Both the position numbers and the translations under genes were made by a program. From positions 124,001 through 188,000 of the forward strand of contig NZ_FSRE01000002.1 of NCBI RefSeq assembly GCF_900141795.1: a DNA stretch of 64,000 nucleotides, written 5' to 3'. Below, piece by piece: positions 19,679 to 28,319 of this stretch. Within the stretch, counting starts at the first letter, position 1. Each line of letters starts with the position of its first letter. Origin of the DNA: Sulfurivirga caldicuralii. GTDB lineage: Bacteria > Pseudomonadota > Gammaproteobacteria > Thiomicrospirales > Thiomicrospiraceae. The notes below the pieces were generated by a model. The model had not been told where the DNA came from. It did no database searches and saw nothing but the letters and a program-made list of their open reading frames with translations.

Positions 19679-22207
19679 TTAGGGCAGCTGACAGCTGCCT
19701 TCTGCAGCCAGACGTGCTTCCTTCTCCAGCCAGGCCTTCAGCGCCGGTGATTTGGCGCGGATGTTAAAGGCCAGGCGTGCCACATCGTCATAATGCCGGG
19801 CAAAGTGCACGTCCAGCCCTTCCTTCAGGTAGTCAGGCAGCTCCTCGAAGTCCTTGCGGTTGTCTTCCGGCAGAATCAGCATTTTGATGCCTGAACGGCG
19901 TGCTGCAATCACCTTTTCACGAATGCCGCCCACAGGCAGCACCTGCCCGGTCAGACTCAGCTCACCGGTCATGGCCAGCTCGTGCTGCACCGGTTCGCCC
20001 CGGGCCAGCGACAGCAGGGCGGTGGCCATGGTGATGCCGGCGCTGGGGCCATCCTTGGGCGTGGCGCCATCGGGTACGTGCAGGTGCACGAAAGCCTTGT
20101 CGAAAAACTCAGGGTCGGCCTTGTACTGCTGCAGGTGCGAGCTGATAAAGCTGTAGGCGATATTGGCCGACTCCTGCATCACCGTACCCAGCTGGCCGGA
20201 CAGCTTGAAGCCGCGGTTGAGCGTATGTACGCGCGTGGCTTCTATGGTGAGGGTGGCGCCCCCCATTGCCGTCCACGCCAGCCCGGTGACCGTACCGATG
20301 AGGCGCGGGTGTTTATCCGCATGAAACCGCGGCTGGCCCAGATAGTCCGGCAGATCGCTCACGTGGATGCGGATCGGCGGTTCGGCACCTTCCACCAGCT
20401 TCAGGGCGGCCTTGCGAATGATGCGCCCCAGCTGTTTCTGCAGGCTGCGCACACCCGCCTCACGGGCATAGCCCTCGATCACATGACGGATGGCCGCTTC
20501 GGTGATCTGCACCGACTGCCTGTCCAGTCCCGCTTCCTTGAGCAGTTTCGGCCACAGGTGATGCTTGGCGATGGCCACCTTCTCTTCGGTGATGTAGCCG
20601 GAGAGGCGAATCACCTCCATGCGGTCAAGCAGCGGTCCCGGAATGGTATCCAGCTGGTTGGCAGTGCAGACGAACAGCACGTTGGACAGGTCAAAACGCA
20701 CGTCCAGATAGTGATCGAGGAAATCGCTGTTCTGCTCCGGGTCCAGCACCTCCAGCAAAGCGGAGGCCGGGTCGCCCTGATAGCTGGCGCCAATCTTGTC
20801 CACCTCGTCCAGCATGATGACCGGGTTGGCGGTGCCCACCGTTTTCAGTGCCTGGATAAACTTGCCGGGCATGGCGCCGATATAGGTACGGCGATGACCC
20901 TTGATTTCAGCCTCATCGCGCATGCCACCCACGCTGAAGCGGTAGAACTTGCGTCCAAGCGCTTCGGCGATGGACTTTCCGATGGAGGTCTTGCCCACAC
21001 CCGGCGGGCCCACCAGCAGGATGATGGAGCCGGACACTTCGCCCTTGAGCTTGCCCACGGCGATGAACTCCAGAATCCGCTGCTTGACGTCTTCGAGGCC
21101 GTCGTGATGACGGTCGAGCACCTTGCGGGCGTGCCCAAGATCGAGATTGTCCTTGCTGTGGATACCCCACGGCAGCTGGGTAATCCAGTCGAGCCAGTTG
21201 CGCGACACCGCGTATTCGGGAGAGTGCGGGTCGAGCATGGCCAGCTTTTCCAGTTCCTCTTCCGCCTTCTGGCGAGCTTCTTCGCTGAGCTGGAGATTTT
21301 CTAGCCGTTCGCGGAACAGGTCCACGTCGGCGCTGCGGTCGTCCTTGACGATGCCCAGCTCCTTCTGGATCTCCTTGAGCTGCTGCTTGAGGAAAAATTC
21401 GCGCTGGTGCTGGCTGAGGTTTTCCTCCACCCGCTCACGGATATTGGACTGGATGCGGGTGACCTCGATTTCGTCCTTGATCAGGCGCAGCACCTTTTCC
21501 ATGCGCTCGCTCAGGTTGAGCGTTTCCAGCACGTCTTGCAACACCGGCCCTTCCGCCGTGGTAAGCGTGGCGGCAAAGTCGGCCAGCTGCGCATGGTTGG
21601 ACGGGCTGAAGCGGTTGAGGAAATAGCGCAGTTCCTCGCTGAATAGTGGGTTGAGCGGCAGCAGCTCGCGGAAAGCGTTCATGATCGCCAAGCCATACGC
21701 CTTCAGCTCGGTTTCTGAGGCGTCGTGAATGTCTTCCGGATAGCTCACCACCGCTTCAAACGGCGGCTTGTCCGTCAGCAGCTGCTCGATCTTGAAGCGG
21801 CGCAGCCCTTCCGCAATCAGCTGAATGTAGTCTTCCTTGACCTTGAGCTCGTGCACGCGGATCAGCGTGCCGATTTTGGAGAACTCCTCGGGTTTGGCCT
21901 TGAGGTTGTCTTCGCTGGTGACGAAGACCACGCCCAGCACATCCTGGCCGGCGACCTTCATCGCCTTGATGGTGTCGAACCACGCCTCCTTGTTCAGAAC
22001 GACAGGCAGCGTCTGCCCCGGGAAGAAGGGACGGTCCTTGATTGGCAGCAGAAAGATGCGCGCAGGCAACGATGCACCGGCAGGGGCGGGGTGCTGCGTA
22101 TCCTCGCTATTTTCGTCGCGCACCAGCTCTCCTTCGTGGACGGTGCCCGATTGCTGTTGTGTGTTGTCTTCTTCAGGGGGAAGTTCAAATCGGATGGTGT
22201 CTTTCAT
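19679..22207 (-). CDS. lon: ATP-dependent Lon protease
   Basis: Cytoplasmic serine protease that removes misfolded and short-lived regulatory proteins. At 842 aa the layout is an N-terminal substrate-binding domain (about residues 45-245), a coiled-coil linker, an AAA+ module with Walker A GPPGVGKTS and Walker B VIMLDEVDKIG, and a C-terminal protease domain with the catalytic Ser in DGPSAGITM and Lys in GIREKVIAA. The start ATG at 22207 has AGGGATCC upstream. A heat-shock-type promoter is visible in front of it. The first 40 residues are rich in acidic and Gln residues and are not conserved in Lon. Confidence 0.97.
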   Translation of the reverse strand: MKDTIRFELPPEEDNTQQQSGTVHEGELVRDENSEDTQHPAPAGASLPARIFLLPIKDRPFFPGQTLPVVLNKEAWFDTIKAMKVAGQDVLGVVFVTSEDNLKAKPEEFSKIGTLIRVHELKVKEDYIQLIAEGLRRFKIEQLLTDKPPFEAVVSYPEDIHDASETELKAYGLAIMNAFRELLPLNPLFSEELRYFLNRFSPSNHAQLADFAATLTTAEGPVLQDVLETLNLSERMEKVLRLIKDEIEVTRIQSNIRERVEENLSQHQREFFLKQQLKEIQKELGIVKDDRSADVDLFRERLENLQLSEEARQKAEEELEKLAMLDPHSPEYAVSRNWLDWITQLPWGIHSKDNLDLGHARKVLDRHHDGLEDVKQRILEFIAVGKLKGEVSGSIILLVGPPGVGKTSIGKSIAEALGRKFYRFSVGGMRDEAEIKGHRRTYIGAMPGKFIQALKTVGTANPVIMLDEVDKIGASYQGDPASALLEVLDPEQNSDFLDHYLDVRFDLSNVLFVCTANQLDTIPGPLLDRMEVIRLSGYITEEKVAIAKHHLWPKLLKEAGLDRQSVQITEAAIRHVIEGYAREAGVRSLQKQLGRIIRKAALKLVEGAEPPIRIHVSDLPDYLGQPRFHADKHPRLIGTVTGLAWTAMGGATLTIEATRVHTLNRGFKLSGQLGTVMQESANIAYSFISSHLQQYKADPEFFDKAFVHLHVPDGATPKDGPSAGITMATALLSLARGEPVQHELAMTGELSLTGQVLPVGGIREKVIAARRSGIKMLILPEDNRKDFEELPDYLKEGLDVHFARHYDDVARLAFNIRAKSPALKAWLEKEARLAAEGSCQLP

Positions 22208-22249
22208 GGATCCCTTGTGTTCGAGACAGATTGTTGGCTTATGGCTATC

Positions 22250-22277
22250 ATATGGGGCACATTTTCAGGAATTCAAG
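22250..22277 (-). promoter_or_regulatory. Sigma-32 (heat-shock) type promoter for lon
   Basis: Read on the minus strand: CTTGAA (22277 down to 22272), a 14-bp spacer, then CCCCATAT (22257 down to 22250). This matches the RpoH consensus (CTTGAAA, 13-15 bp, CCCCATnT). The lon ATG lies 42 bp downstream. lon is a classic heat-shock gene in E. coli, which supports the call. Confidence 0.75.
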
Positions 22278-22285
22278 GATAAGCA

Positions 22286-22837
22286 ATGTCTGAAACACCG
22301 GTAAAAATCGGCTTTGTGACCGTCTCTGACCGTGCCAGCAGCGGCGTGTACGAGGATCTGGGCGGTCCGGCCATGCAGGACTGGATTGGCAAGGCGCTGA
22401 AAACGCCGTGGCAGCCCGAGGCACGCCTGATTCCCGATGAACAGGCAGTGATCGAGGCCACGCTGAAGGAACTGGCGGACGAGGCGGGCTGCTGCCTGAT
22501 TCTCACCACCGGCGGCACCGGCCCGGCCAAACGGGATGTCACCCCCGAAGCCACCGAGGCGGTGTGCGACAAGATCCTCGACGGCTTCGCCGAGCAGATG
22601 CGCGCCGTGTCGCTGCAGTATGTCCCCACGGCAATCCTGTCACGGCAGATCGCCGGCACCCGCGGCAGCAGCCTGATCATCAACCTGCCCGGCAAGCCCT
22701 CGGCCATCGCCGAGTGTCTGGAGGCGGTCTTCCCGGCGGTGCCATACTGCATCGACCTGATCGAAGGGCCGTATCTGGAAACGAACGAGGATTTCATTCA
22801 GGCATTTCGTCCCAAACACGCCAGGAAGCCGCAGTGA
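22286..22837 (+). CDS. mog: Molybdopterin adenylyltransferase
   Basis: Adenylates molybdopterin before molybdenum insertion. At 183 aa it is a MoaB/Mog-fold protein with GFVTVSDRASSGVYED at the N terminus, the binding loop LTTGGTGPAKRDVTPEAT and NLPGKPSAIAECL. The combination with the DVTPEAT form points to Mog rather than MoaB. AAGGATA precedes the ATG and overlaps the divergent lon promoter. No other molybdenum cofactor gene is in the window. Confidence 0.88.
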   Translation: MSETPVKIGFVTVSDRASSGVYEDLGGPAMQDWIGKALKTPWQPEARLIPDEQAVIEATLKELADEAGCCLILTTGGTGPAKRDVTPEATEAVCDKILDGFAEQMRAVSLQYVPTAILSRQIAGTRGSSLIINLPGKPSAIAECLEAVFPAVPYCIDLIEGPYLETNEDFIQAFRPKHARKPQ

Positions 22838-23772
22838 CACGCATCAACTATCAGTACGATGGCCTGGAAACCATTGCCGACTTCGTGCGCTGGGGGGCGA
22901 CGCTTTTTCAGCAGGCCGGGCTCTGTTTCGGCCATGGCACCGACAACTCCTACGACGAAGCCATGTTTATGGTGTTCAGTGCCCTGAAGCTGCCGTGGGA
23001 TCTGCCGGAGCGCTACTGGCAGGCACGGCTGAGCATGGCAGAGCGTGCCCGCATCACACAGCTGTTTCAGCAGCGCATCGAAACCCGCAAGCCGGCAGCC
23101 TATCTCACGGGCGAGGCGTGGTTTGCCGGGTTGCCGTTTTACGTAAACGAGCATGTGCTGGTGCCGCGTTCACCCATTGCGGAACTGATCGCGCGCGGTT
23201 TCGATGGTTGGCTGCAGCCGGAGCGGGTCGAACGCATTCTGGACATGTGCACCGGCTCCGGCTGTATCGGCATTGCCTCTCTGCAGGCATTCCCCGATGC
23301 CCGGGTGGATCTGGTGGATATTTCCCCGGAAGCGCTGGACGTGGCACAGCGCAATATTGCGCGACATAGGGTGGAAGGGCAGGTGCGCACTATCGAGTCG
23401 GATCTGTTTGCAAACCTTCAGGGAGAACGCTACGATCTTATCGTTTCCAATCCGCCCTATGTGGATGCCATTGAAATGGCCCACCTGCCGCCGGAGTTCC
23501 AGCAGGAACCCAGCCTCGGGCTTGCGGCGGGTGAAGACGGACTGGATCTGGTGCGGCGCATGCTGGCCGAGGCGAAGGATCACCTGACCGAACAGGGGGT
23601 GCTGGTGGTGGAAGTGGGCGTGAGCTGGATGAACCTGGTGGAAGCCTATCCCGAGCTGCCCTTTTACTGGTTCGAGTTCGAGCAGGGCGGCGAAGGGGTG
23701 TTTGCCCTAAACCGCAGCGAACTGGTAGCCTTTGACGACATACTCCAACAGAGGAAGGATACCAAGACATGA
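22834..23772 (+). CDS. prmB: Ribosomal protein uL3 glutamine methyltransferase
   Basis: S-adenosylmethionine-dependent N5-glutamine methyltransferase of the HemK/PrmB family. The SAM motif is DMCTGSGCIGIA and the catalytic motif is SNPPYVD. An N-terminal helical domain (YLTGEAWFAGL...VPRSPIAEL) matches PrmB better than PrmC. The start is GTG at 22834, overlapping the mog stop by 4 bp with CAGGAAG upstream, giving 312 aa. The frame runs further back inside mog, but that part is mog read in another frame. The stop overlaps the next start (ATGA). Confidence 0.92.
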   Translation: MTRINYQYDGLETIADFVRWGATLFQQAGLCFGHGTDNSYDEAMFMVFSALKLPWDLPERYWQARLSMAERARITQLFQQRIETRKPAAYLTGEAWFAGLPFYVNEHVLVPRSPIAELIARGFDGWLQPERVERILDMCTGSGCIGIASLQAFPDARVDLVDISPEALDVAQRNIARHRVEGQVRTIESDLFANLQGERYDLIVSNPPYVDAIEMAHLPPEFQQEPSLGLAAGEDGLDLVRRMLAEAKDHLTEQGVLVVEVGVSWMNLVEAYPELPFYWFEFEQGGEGVFALNRSELVAFDDILQQRKDTKT

Positions 23773-24716
23773 AAAAAACACTGCTTGCCACGCTGATCGC
23801 CGCAGCCATGACACCGGCCGCCATGGCCGAAACCCACCATCACGGTCATGCCATCAAGGTGGAGCACGCCAAGGCGCCGCTGATCAATCTGGAGGAAGAG
23901 GCAAAAAAATACGCCGGCGTGGACACCCATGCCGCGGCGGATCACGCGAAGAAGTCAGACCATGCCGACGACAAGAAGCACGCCGCTCACAAGGCGCACT
24001 GGGGCTACAGCGGTGAAACCGGCCCGGATCACTGGGGCGACCTGGATCCCAAATACATCATGTGCAAGCTGGGCGTAAACCAGTCGCCCATCGATATTCG
24101 CGACAAGGTGGCCGTGGGTACGGTCGGGTTGCCGGGGCTGACGGTAGCCTACGGGCAGCCGCAGCTGCGCGTCATCAACAATGGTCACACCATTCAGGTG
24201 AACTATCCCATTGGAAACAGCCACATTACCGTGGGCAACCACCGCTTCGAGCTGCTGCAGTTCCACTTCCACACGCCGTCGGAGCACACCAAGGAAGGCT
24301 TCAACTATCCCATGGAGATGCACCTGGTGCACAAGGATGGTGATGGCAATCTGGCCGTTATCGGCATTCTATACAAGGAAGGCGAGCACAATGCCGAGCT
24401 GCAGAAGCTTATCGATCACCTGCCCAAGGACGTGGGCAAGGAACACCACTATAAGGGTGTGCATATTGACCTGACCAAATTCTTCCCGGCGCAGAAGCTG
24501 TTCTACAAGTACAGCGGCTCGTTGACCACGCCGCCGTGCTCCGAAGGCGTGTACTGGATGGTGTTCAAGCAGCCCATTGAGGCTTCGGCGGATCAGATCG
24601 ATGCCATGCATGCGCTGCTGCACACCAACAACCGTCCGGTACAGGGCGTGCATTCGCGCCATGTACTCAAGTCGTGGGCCGAGCCGGACATGAGTAACGA
24701 CTTCTACTATTATTGA
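23769..24716 (+). CDS. Alpha-type carbonic anhydrase, periplasmic
   Basis: Zinc enzyme interconverting CO2 and bicarbonate. The 315-aa precursor has a 20-residue signal peptide (MKKTLLATLI..., cut after AMA), then a His/Lys/Asp-rich stretch of about 80 residues, then the alpha-CA fold. Visible are HWGYSG, NQSPIDI, the first two zinc His in QFHFHTPSEH, the third in MHLVH, and GSLTTPPCSEGV. Cys residues in YIMCKLG and TTPPCSEG match the disulfide pair of bacterial alpha-CAs. It probably supplies or traps inorganic carbon in the periplasm; a SulP transporter lies about 3.6 kb away. The His-rich spacer may buffer zinc (inference). Confidence 0.95.
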   Translation: MKKTLLATLIAAAMTPAAMAETHHHGHAIKVEHAKAPLINLEEEAKKYAGVDTHAAADHAKKSDHADDKKHAAHKAHWGYSGETGPDHWGDLDPKYIMCKLGVNQSPIDIRDKVAVGTVGLPGLTVAYGQPQLRVINNGHTIQVNYPIGNSHITVGNHRFELLQFHFHTPSEHTKEGFNYPMEMHLVHKDGDGNLAVIGILYKEGEHNAELQKLIDHLPKDVGKEHHYKGVHIDLTKFFPAQKLFYKYSGSLTTPPCSEGVYWMVFKQPIEASADQIDAMHALLHTNNRPVQGVHSRHVLKSWAEPDMSNDFYYY

Positions 24717-24742
24717 TCGGCGCCACGGAGCCGATTGAGACA

Positions 24743-24767
24743 CCCTGCTAAAATAGCGGGGTTTTTT
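24743..24767 (+). terminator. Rho-independent terminator after the carbonic anhydrase gene
   Basis: A 7-bp stem with one G-T pair (CCCTGCT at 24743-24749, AGCGGGG at 24755-24761), loop AAAAT, and six T residues. It ends 18 bp before the aroC start, so aroC needs read-through or a promoter within this gap. Confidence 0.8.
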
Positions 24768-24785
24768 GTTTTCGGGAGAGCGAGC

Positions 24786-25883
24786 ATGGCAGGCAATACC
24801 CTTGGCGAACTGTTTCGCGTGACCACCGCCGGCGAGAGTCACGGACCGGCACTGGTCTGCATTGTGGACGGCTGTCCGCCGGGCATGGAATTGTCCGAAG
24901 CGGACATCCAGCCCGATCTGGACCGTCGTCGCCCTGGCAGTTCCAAGTTCACCACGCCACGACGGGAAGCCGATCATGTGAAGATTCTCTCCGGCGTGTT
25001 CGAAGGCAAGACCACCGGCACGCCTATCGCCATGGTGATCGAAAACACCGACCAGCGCTCGAAGGATTATGGCAGCATCGCGCAGACCTTCCGCCCCGCC
25101 CACGCCGACTACACCTATCTGCAGAAATACGGCATCCGTGACTACCGCGGCGGCGGGCGCTCGTCCGCACGGGAAACCGCCATGCGTGTCGCGGCCGGCG
25201 CCATTGCCAAAAAATATCTGCGCGAACGAATAGGGGTGGAGATTTTCGGTTATGTGAGTCAAATCGGCCCTGTGGCCATCGAGAAGGTAGAGCGCAGCTT
25301 TATCGATACCAATCCGCTCTTTTGTCCGGACCCGGAGGCACTGCCGAAAATGGAGCAGTTCCTCATTGACCTGAAAAAAACAGGGGACTCCATCGGCGCC
25401 AAAGTGAGCGTGGTGGCCAGCGGGGTGCCGGTGGGACTGGGCGAGCCGGTATTTGACCGCCTGGATGCCGATATCGCCAAGTCGCTGATGAGCATTAATG
25501 CAGTCAAGGGTGTGGAAATCGGCGACGGCTTTGCCGTGGTTAACCAGCGCGGCAGCGAACACCGCGACGAGATCACCCCCGAGGAAGGCTTTCTCAGCAA
25601 CCACGCTGGCGGCGTGGTGGGCGGCATCTCTACCGGGCAGGATATTGTGGCCCATATCGCCCTCAAGCCCACCTCCAGCATTACCGTGCCGGGGCGCAGC
25701 GTGACCCGCAACATGGAAGCGGTGGAGATGATCACCAAGGGGCGTCACGACCCCTGTGTCGGCATACGTGCCGTGCCCATTGCGGAGGCGCAGCTGGCCA
25801 TTGTGCTCATGGATCACTATTTGCGCCACCGGGCCCAGAATGCCGATGTTGAACCGCCCATGCCGGATCTGGCCCGGCTGTAA
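24786..25883 (+). CDS. aroC: Chorismate synthase
   Basis: Last step of the shikimate pathway: removes phosphate from 5-enolpyruvylshikimate-3-phosphate to give chorismate, using reduced FMN. Signatures include [26 protein letters not shown], the [21 protein letters not shown] loop (motif core [12 protein letters not shown]) and [16 protein letters not shown] at 24786 with GGGAGAG upstream gives 365 aa; the frame extends upstream only through the terminator hairpin. Confidence 0.97.
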   Translation: MAGNTLGELFRVTTAGESHGPALVCIVDGCPPGMELSEADIQPDLDRRRPGSSKFTTPRREADHVKILSGVFEGKTTGTPIAMVIENTDQRSKDYGSIAQTFRPAHADYTYLQKYGIRDYRGGGRSSARETAMRVAAGAIAKKYLRERIGVEIFGYVSQIGPVAIEKVERSFIDTNPLFCPDPEALPKMEQFLIDLKKTGDSIGAKVSVVASGVPVGLGEPVFDRLDADIAKSLMSINAVKGVEIGDGFAVVNQRGSEHRDEITPEEGFLSNHAGGVVGGISTGQDIVAHIALKPTSSITVPGRSVTRNMEAVEMITKGRHDPCVGIRAVPIAEAQLAIVLMDHYLRHRAQNADVEPPMPDLARL

Positions 25884-25889
25884 ACGGCC

Positions 25890-27041
25890 ATGACAGCGCC
25901 ATCCGCCACACGGCAACGCGGCCATACTGACCTGGCCGCGTTTTATTTTGCCTATTTCGCGCTGCTGGGCGTGCTGGTGCCCTATACCAGCCTGTGGCTT
26001 GATGCGCAGGGGCTGGATGCCGTGCAGATTGGCGTGGTCATGGGGGCCTTTATTGGCACCAAACTCATTGCCCCGGCGCTGTGGGGATACTTTGCCGATC
26101 ACAGCGGCCACAAGGTGCGCTGGGCGCAGGCGGCTGCCGGGCTGACGGTTCTGTTTGCGCTGGGCTGGCTGGTGGCCGAACGCTTCTACAGCCTGCTGCT
26201 GGTATCCATAACCTTCAGCTTTTTCTACCACGCCATGCTGCCACAGGTGGAGGCGATCACCCTGGAGCGCCTGCACGACAAGGGCCGCTATGGTCGCATT
26301 CGCCTTTGGGGCTCGCTCGGCTTTATCGCAGCCGTGCTGGGGGCGGGGCAGTGGCTGCACTGGCAGGGGGTTGCGTGGCTGCCGTGGCTGCTGGTCATCG
26401 CAGCCGTGTTCACCTTTGCCAGCACGCTTGTATTGCGCGACAGCGCGATCCACCATGAAGAGGCGGTGGTACCGCTGGCCCCTATCCTGCGCCAGCCAGC
26501 AGTGCAGGCGCTGCTGGTCACCAGTTTTCTGGTGACGGCATCCCATGGGGTGTATTACAACTTCTATTCCATCGCCTGGAAGGAAGCGGGCTATGGCGAA
26601 TCGCTCATCAGCGTGCTGTGGGCGTGGGCGGTGCTGGTGGAAGTGGCGCTGTTTTTTGTGCTGCATCGGCTGTTTGCCCGCTGGTCAGTGCCGTGGTTGC
26701 TGCAGGTGGCCATTGCACTGACGGCGCTGCGCTGGGGGCTGAACCTGTTCTGGCCGACGCAGCTGGGCGTGCAGCTGTTTGCGCAGGCGCTGCATGCCGC
26801 CAGCTATGCCCTCTACCACGGTGCCGCCATCACGCTGATCGATCGGCATTTCCGCGGACGGACGCAAGTGCGTGGGCAGGGGCTGTATGCGGCCATCAGC
26901 CACGGGCTGGGCGGTGGCGTGGGCGCGCTGCTGGGCGGCTATCTGTGGCACTGGGGGGGTGGCACACTGGGCTATGTCGTGTCGCTGGGGCTGGCCCTGC
27001 TGGCATTATGGATTTTTCATCAATGGGGAGACCGAAAATGA
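25890..27041 (+). CDS. MFS transporter, HcaT / nucleoside-symporter-like
   Basis: 383-aa inner-membrane protein with about twelve hydrophobic segments. It resembles the MFS_1-like group that includes phenylpropionate permease Hca[21 protein letters not shown] in the first helix region, [17 protein letters not shown] as the loop 2-3 motif, and [11 protein letters not shown]. The substrate cannot be told from sequence. It starts 6 bp after aroC and its stop overlaps the gloA start, so all three may be co-transcribed. Confidence 0.85.
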   Translation: MTAPSATRQRGHTDLAAFYFAYFALLGVLVPYTSLWLDAQGLDAVQIGVVMGAFIGTKLIAPALWGYFADHSGHKVRWAQAAAGLTVLFALGWLVAERFYSLLLVSITFSFFYHAMLPQVEAITLERLHDKGRYGRIRLWGSLGFIAAVLGAGQWLHWQGVAWLPWLLVIAAVFTFASTLVLRDSAIHHEEAVVPLAPILRQPAVQALLVTSFLVTASHGVYYNFYSIAWKEAGYGESLISVLWAWAVLVEVALFFVLHRLFARWSVPWLLQVAIALTALRWGLNLFWPTQLGVQLFAQALHAASYALYHGAAITLIDRHFRGRTQVRGQGLYAAISHGLGGGVGALLGGYLWHWGGGTLGYVVSLGLALLALWIFHQWGDRK

Positions 27042-27424
27042 GACTGTTGCATACCATGCTGCGCGTCGGGAACCTGGAGCGTTCCATCGACTTTTACACT
27101 AATGTGCTGGGCATGCAGCTGCTGCGCCAGAAGGATTATCCGGACGGGAAGTTTACGCTGGCATTTCTCGGTTATGGTCCGGAAAGTGAAACCTGCGTGC
27201 TGGAACTGACTTACAACTGGGGTGTGGACCATTACGATCTGGGCAACGGCTTTGGCCATATCGCCATCGAGGTGGATGATGTGTATAAAGCGGTGGAGGC
27301 GATCCGCGCACGTGGCGGCAAGATCATCCGCGAAGCCGGTCCCATGAATGCGGGCACCACCATTATTGCCTTTGTGGAAGACCCGGATGGTTATCAGATC
27401 GAATTGCTGGGCCCGCGGAGTTAA
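27038..27424 (+). CDS. gloA: Lactoylglutathione lyase (glyoxalase I)
   Basis: Converts the glutathione hemithioacetal of methylglyoxal to S-lactoylglutathione. The 128-aa protein holds the metal ligands expected from E. coli GloA: His in LLHTMLRV, Glu in VLELTYNWG, His in [10 protein letters not shown] and Glu in YQIELLG. The ATG overlaps the stop of the MFS gene. The frame runs far upstream inside the MFS gene; that part is not coding. Confidence 0.96.
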   Translation: MRLLHTMLRVGNLERSIDFYTNVLGMQLLRQKDYPDGKFTLAFLGYGPESETCVLELTYNWGVDHYDLGNGFGHIAIEVDDVYKAVEAIRARGGKIIREAGPMNAGTTIIAFVEDPDGYQIELLGPRS

Positions 27425-27492
27425 AAAGGCCATTTAAGGCCTCGGGAAGCCCTGTTTCCCCTGACTTTTTGCACGGCGAAAAAAATGCGCCT

Positions 27493-27513
27493 GAAAAAAG
27501 TCGGGGACCCCCT
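27493..27513 (-). repeat. Short post-stop repeat, copy B, with a partial inverted partner
   Basis: On the minus strand this reads AGGGGGTCCCCGACTTTTTTC and starts at the stop codon of the broken nnrS. A related inverted arm, CCCCTGACTTTTT (27458-27470), lies just below it, so the two can pair into a hairpin. The same stretch holds a weak stem GGGAA/TTCCC (27444-27460) that may help end gloA. Confidence 0.65.
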
Positions 27514-28086
27514 ATCCGTAGTGCCCATCCACCCGCGGGCGCAGCCAATATGGCAGATACTGGAGCGTAAACAGGCTCCAACCAAGAATCCACAGGATCA
27601 AGCTGAATTGAATCAGCAGCGTGTACGCGTAGGCCATAAAAAGCGGCCCCAGTACGCGGATAAGGGCGCTGATCAGCCCCATCTGTTTCCATTGGCGGGC
27701 ACGGACGATGGGGTAGGTTATGGCGTCTGCGGCACCCAGCCCGAACAGGCTGTCGAAGATGAAGGCCGGGATGAGGCCGCCATCGACGGCATTGGCAAAG
27801 CGCGCCGTAAGCCAGAGCAGTGCCAGCAGAGCCAATGGCCAGCGGTGCAGGGTCTGCAGGCCGGTCCAGTTGCGGATGGCGGTGAGCAGAAACCCGGTGA
27901 TGACCGCAAAGCCGAAGCCGAACACCATTTCGTGGCCGTGCCACAGGGCCGCATTGGTCCAGGCGCTGTGAAGCTGAGCGGGCAATGTCAGCGCCAGCAG
28001 CCAGGCCAAGCCCAGCAATGCAGCACTAAACTCAGCCAGTAGAAAAAAGGGCGAAACCCCAGATGGAGGAGGGCAAAACGTCCCAC
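27512..28086 (-). pseudogene. nnrS: Broken nnrS-type membrane protein gene
   Basis: NnrS proteins are haem- and copper-binding membrane proteins linked to nitric oxide stress, usually near 400 aa. Here a GTG at 28086 opens VGRFALLHLGFRPFF, a typical NnrS start. The frame is then lost at a run of six T (plus-strand A6, 28043-28048). One extra T would restore RPFFLLAEFSAALLGLAW and join the second frame (LHSAWTNAALWHGHEMVFGFG). The rest keeps WHGHEM, GFLLTAIRNWTG and the C-terminal RPRVDG, but about half of the usual length is missing from the middle. The joined protein would be 191 aa. Both defects suggest a decaying gene. A sequencing error could explain the frameshift but not the internal loss. 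Confidence 0.75.
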
Positions 28087-28115
28087 TTTTGGCTGTTTCC
28101 AGCCAAGAATGACGC

Positions 28116-28238
28116 TTATTGCTCTCGCTCTGTCTGCTTCCTGCGGCGCTTTTTCATGTACACATGCAGGCCCAGATGTGCGACGATCAGAACCACAAAT
28201 ACACCTGCCATAACGGTGCCAAGGTGATGAATCCACAT
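28116..28238 (-). CDS. Small single-pass membrane protein (40 aa), putative
   Basis: Not a recognised family. The 40-aa ORF starts MWIHHLGTVMAG, has one hydrophobic segment (about residues 7-27, rich in Val, Leu and Ile) and ends in a strongly basic tail (KKRRRKQ). GGGAG lies about 8 bp before the ATG. It sits directly upstream of the broken nnrS on the same strand and could once have been its partner (inference). It is short enough to be chance, but the hydrophobic segment, basic tail and ribosome site support coding. Confidence 0.45.
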   Translation of the reverse strand: MWIHHLGTVMAGVFVVLIVAHLGLHVYMKKRRRKQTEREQ

Positions 28239-28252
28239 GTCGGGGCGCTCCC

Positions 28253-28281
28253 TTAAATGAATAGGGGCATTCTGCTATAAT
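28253..28281 (+). promoter_or_regulatory. Likely sigma-70 promoter for the SulP gene
   Basis: A perfect -10 box TATAAT (28276-28281) with a 17-bp spacer to a weak -35 TTAAAT (28253-28258). The SulP ATG is 39 bp downstream of the -10 box. Confidence 0.5.
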
Positions 28282-28319
28282 TCGCGCCCCTTAAGAAATA
28301 AGAATTTTTTATCAAAGTC

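Noticed and set aside
22564-22833. 90-residue upstream extension of prmB
   Set aside because: Lies wholly within mog in another frame; GTG at 22834 has a ribosome site and the overlap typical here.
24369-26666. 765-codon minus-strand ORF opposite aroC and the MFS gene
   Set aside because: Crosses three conserved genes on the other strand; composition is typical of an antisense shadow.
26618-27037. Long frame upstream of gloA
   Set aside because: It is the MFS transporter gene read in another frame; GloA starts at 27038.
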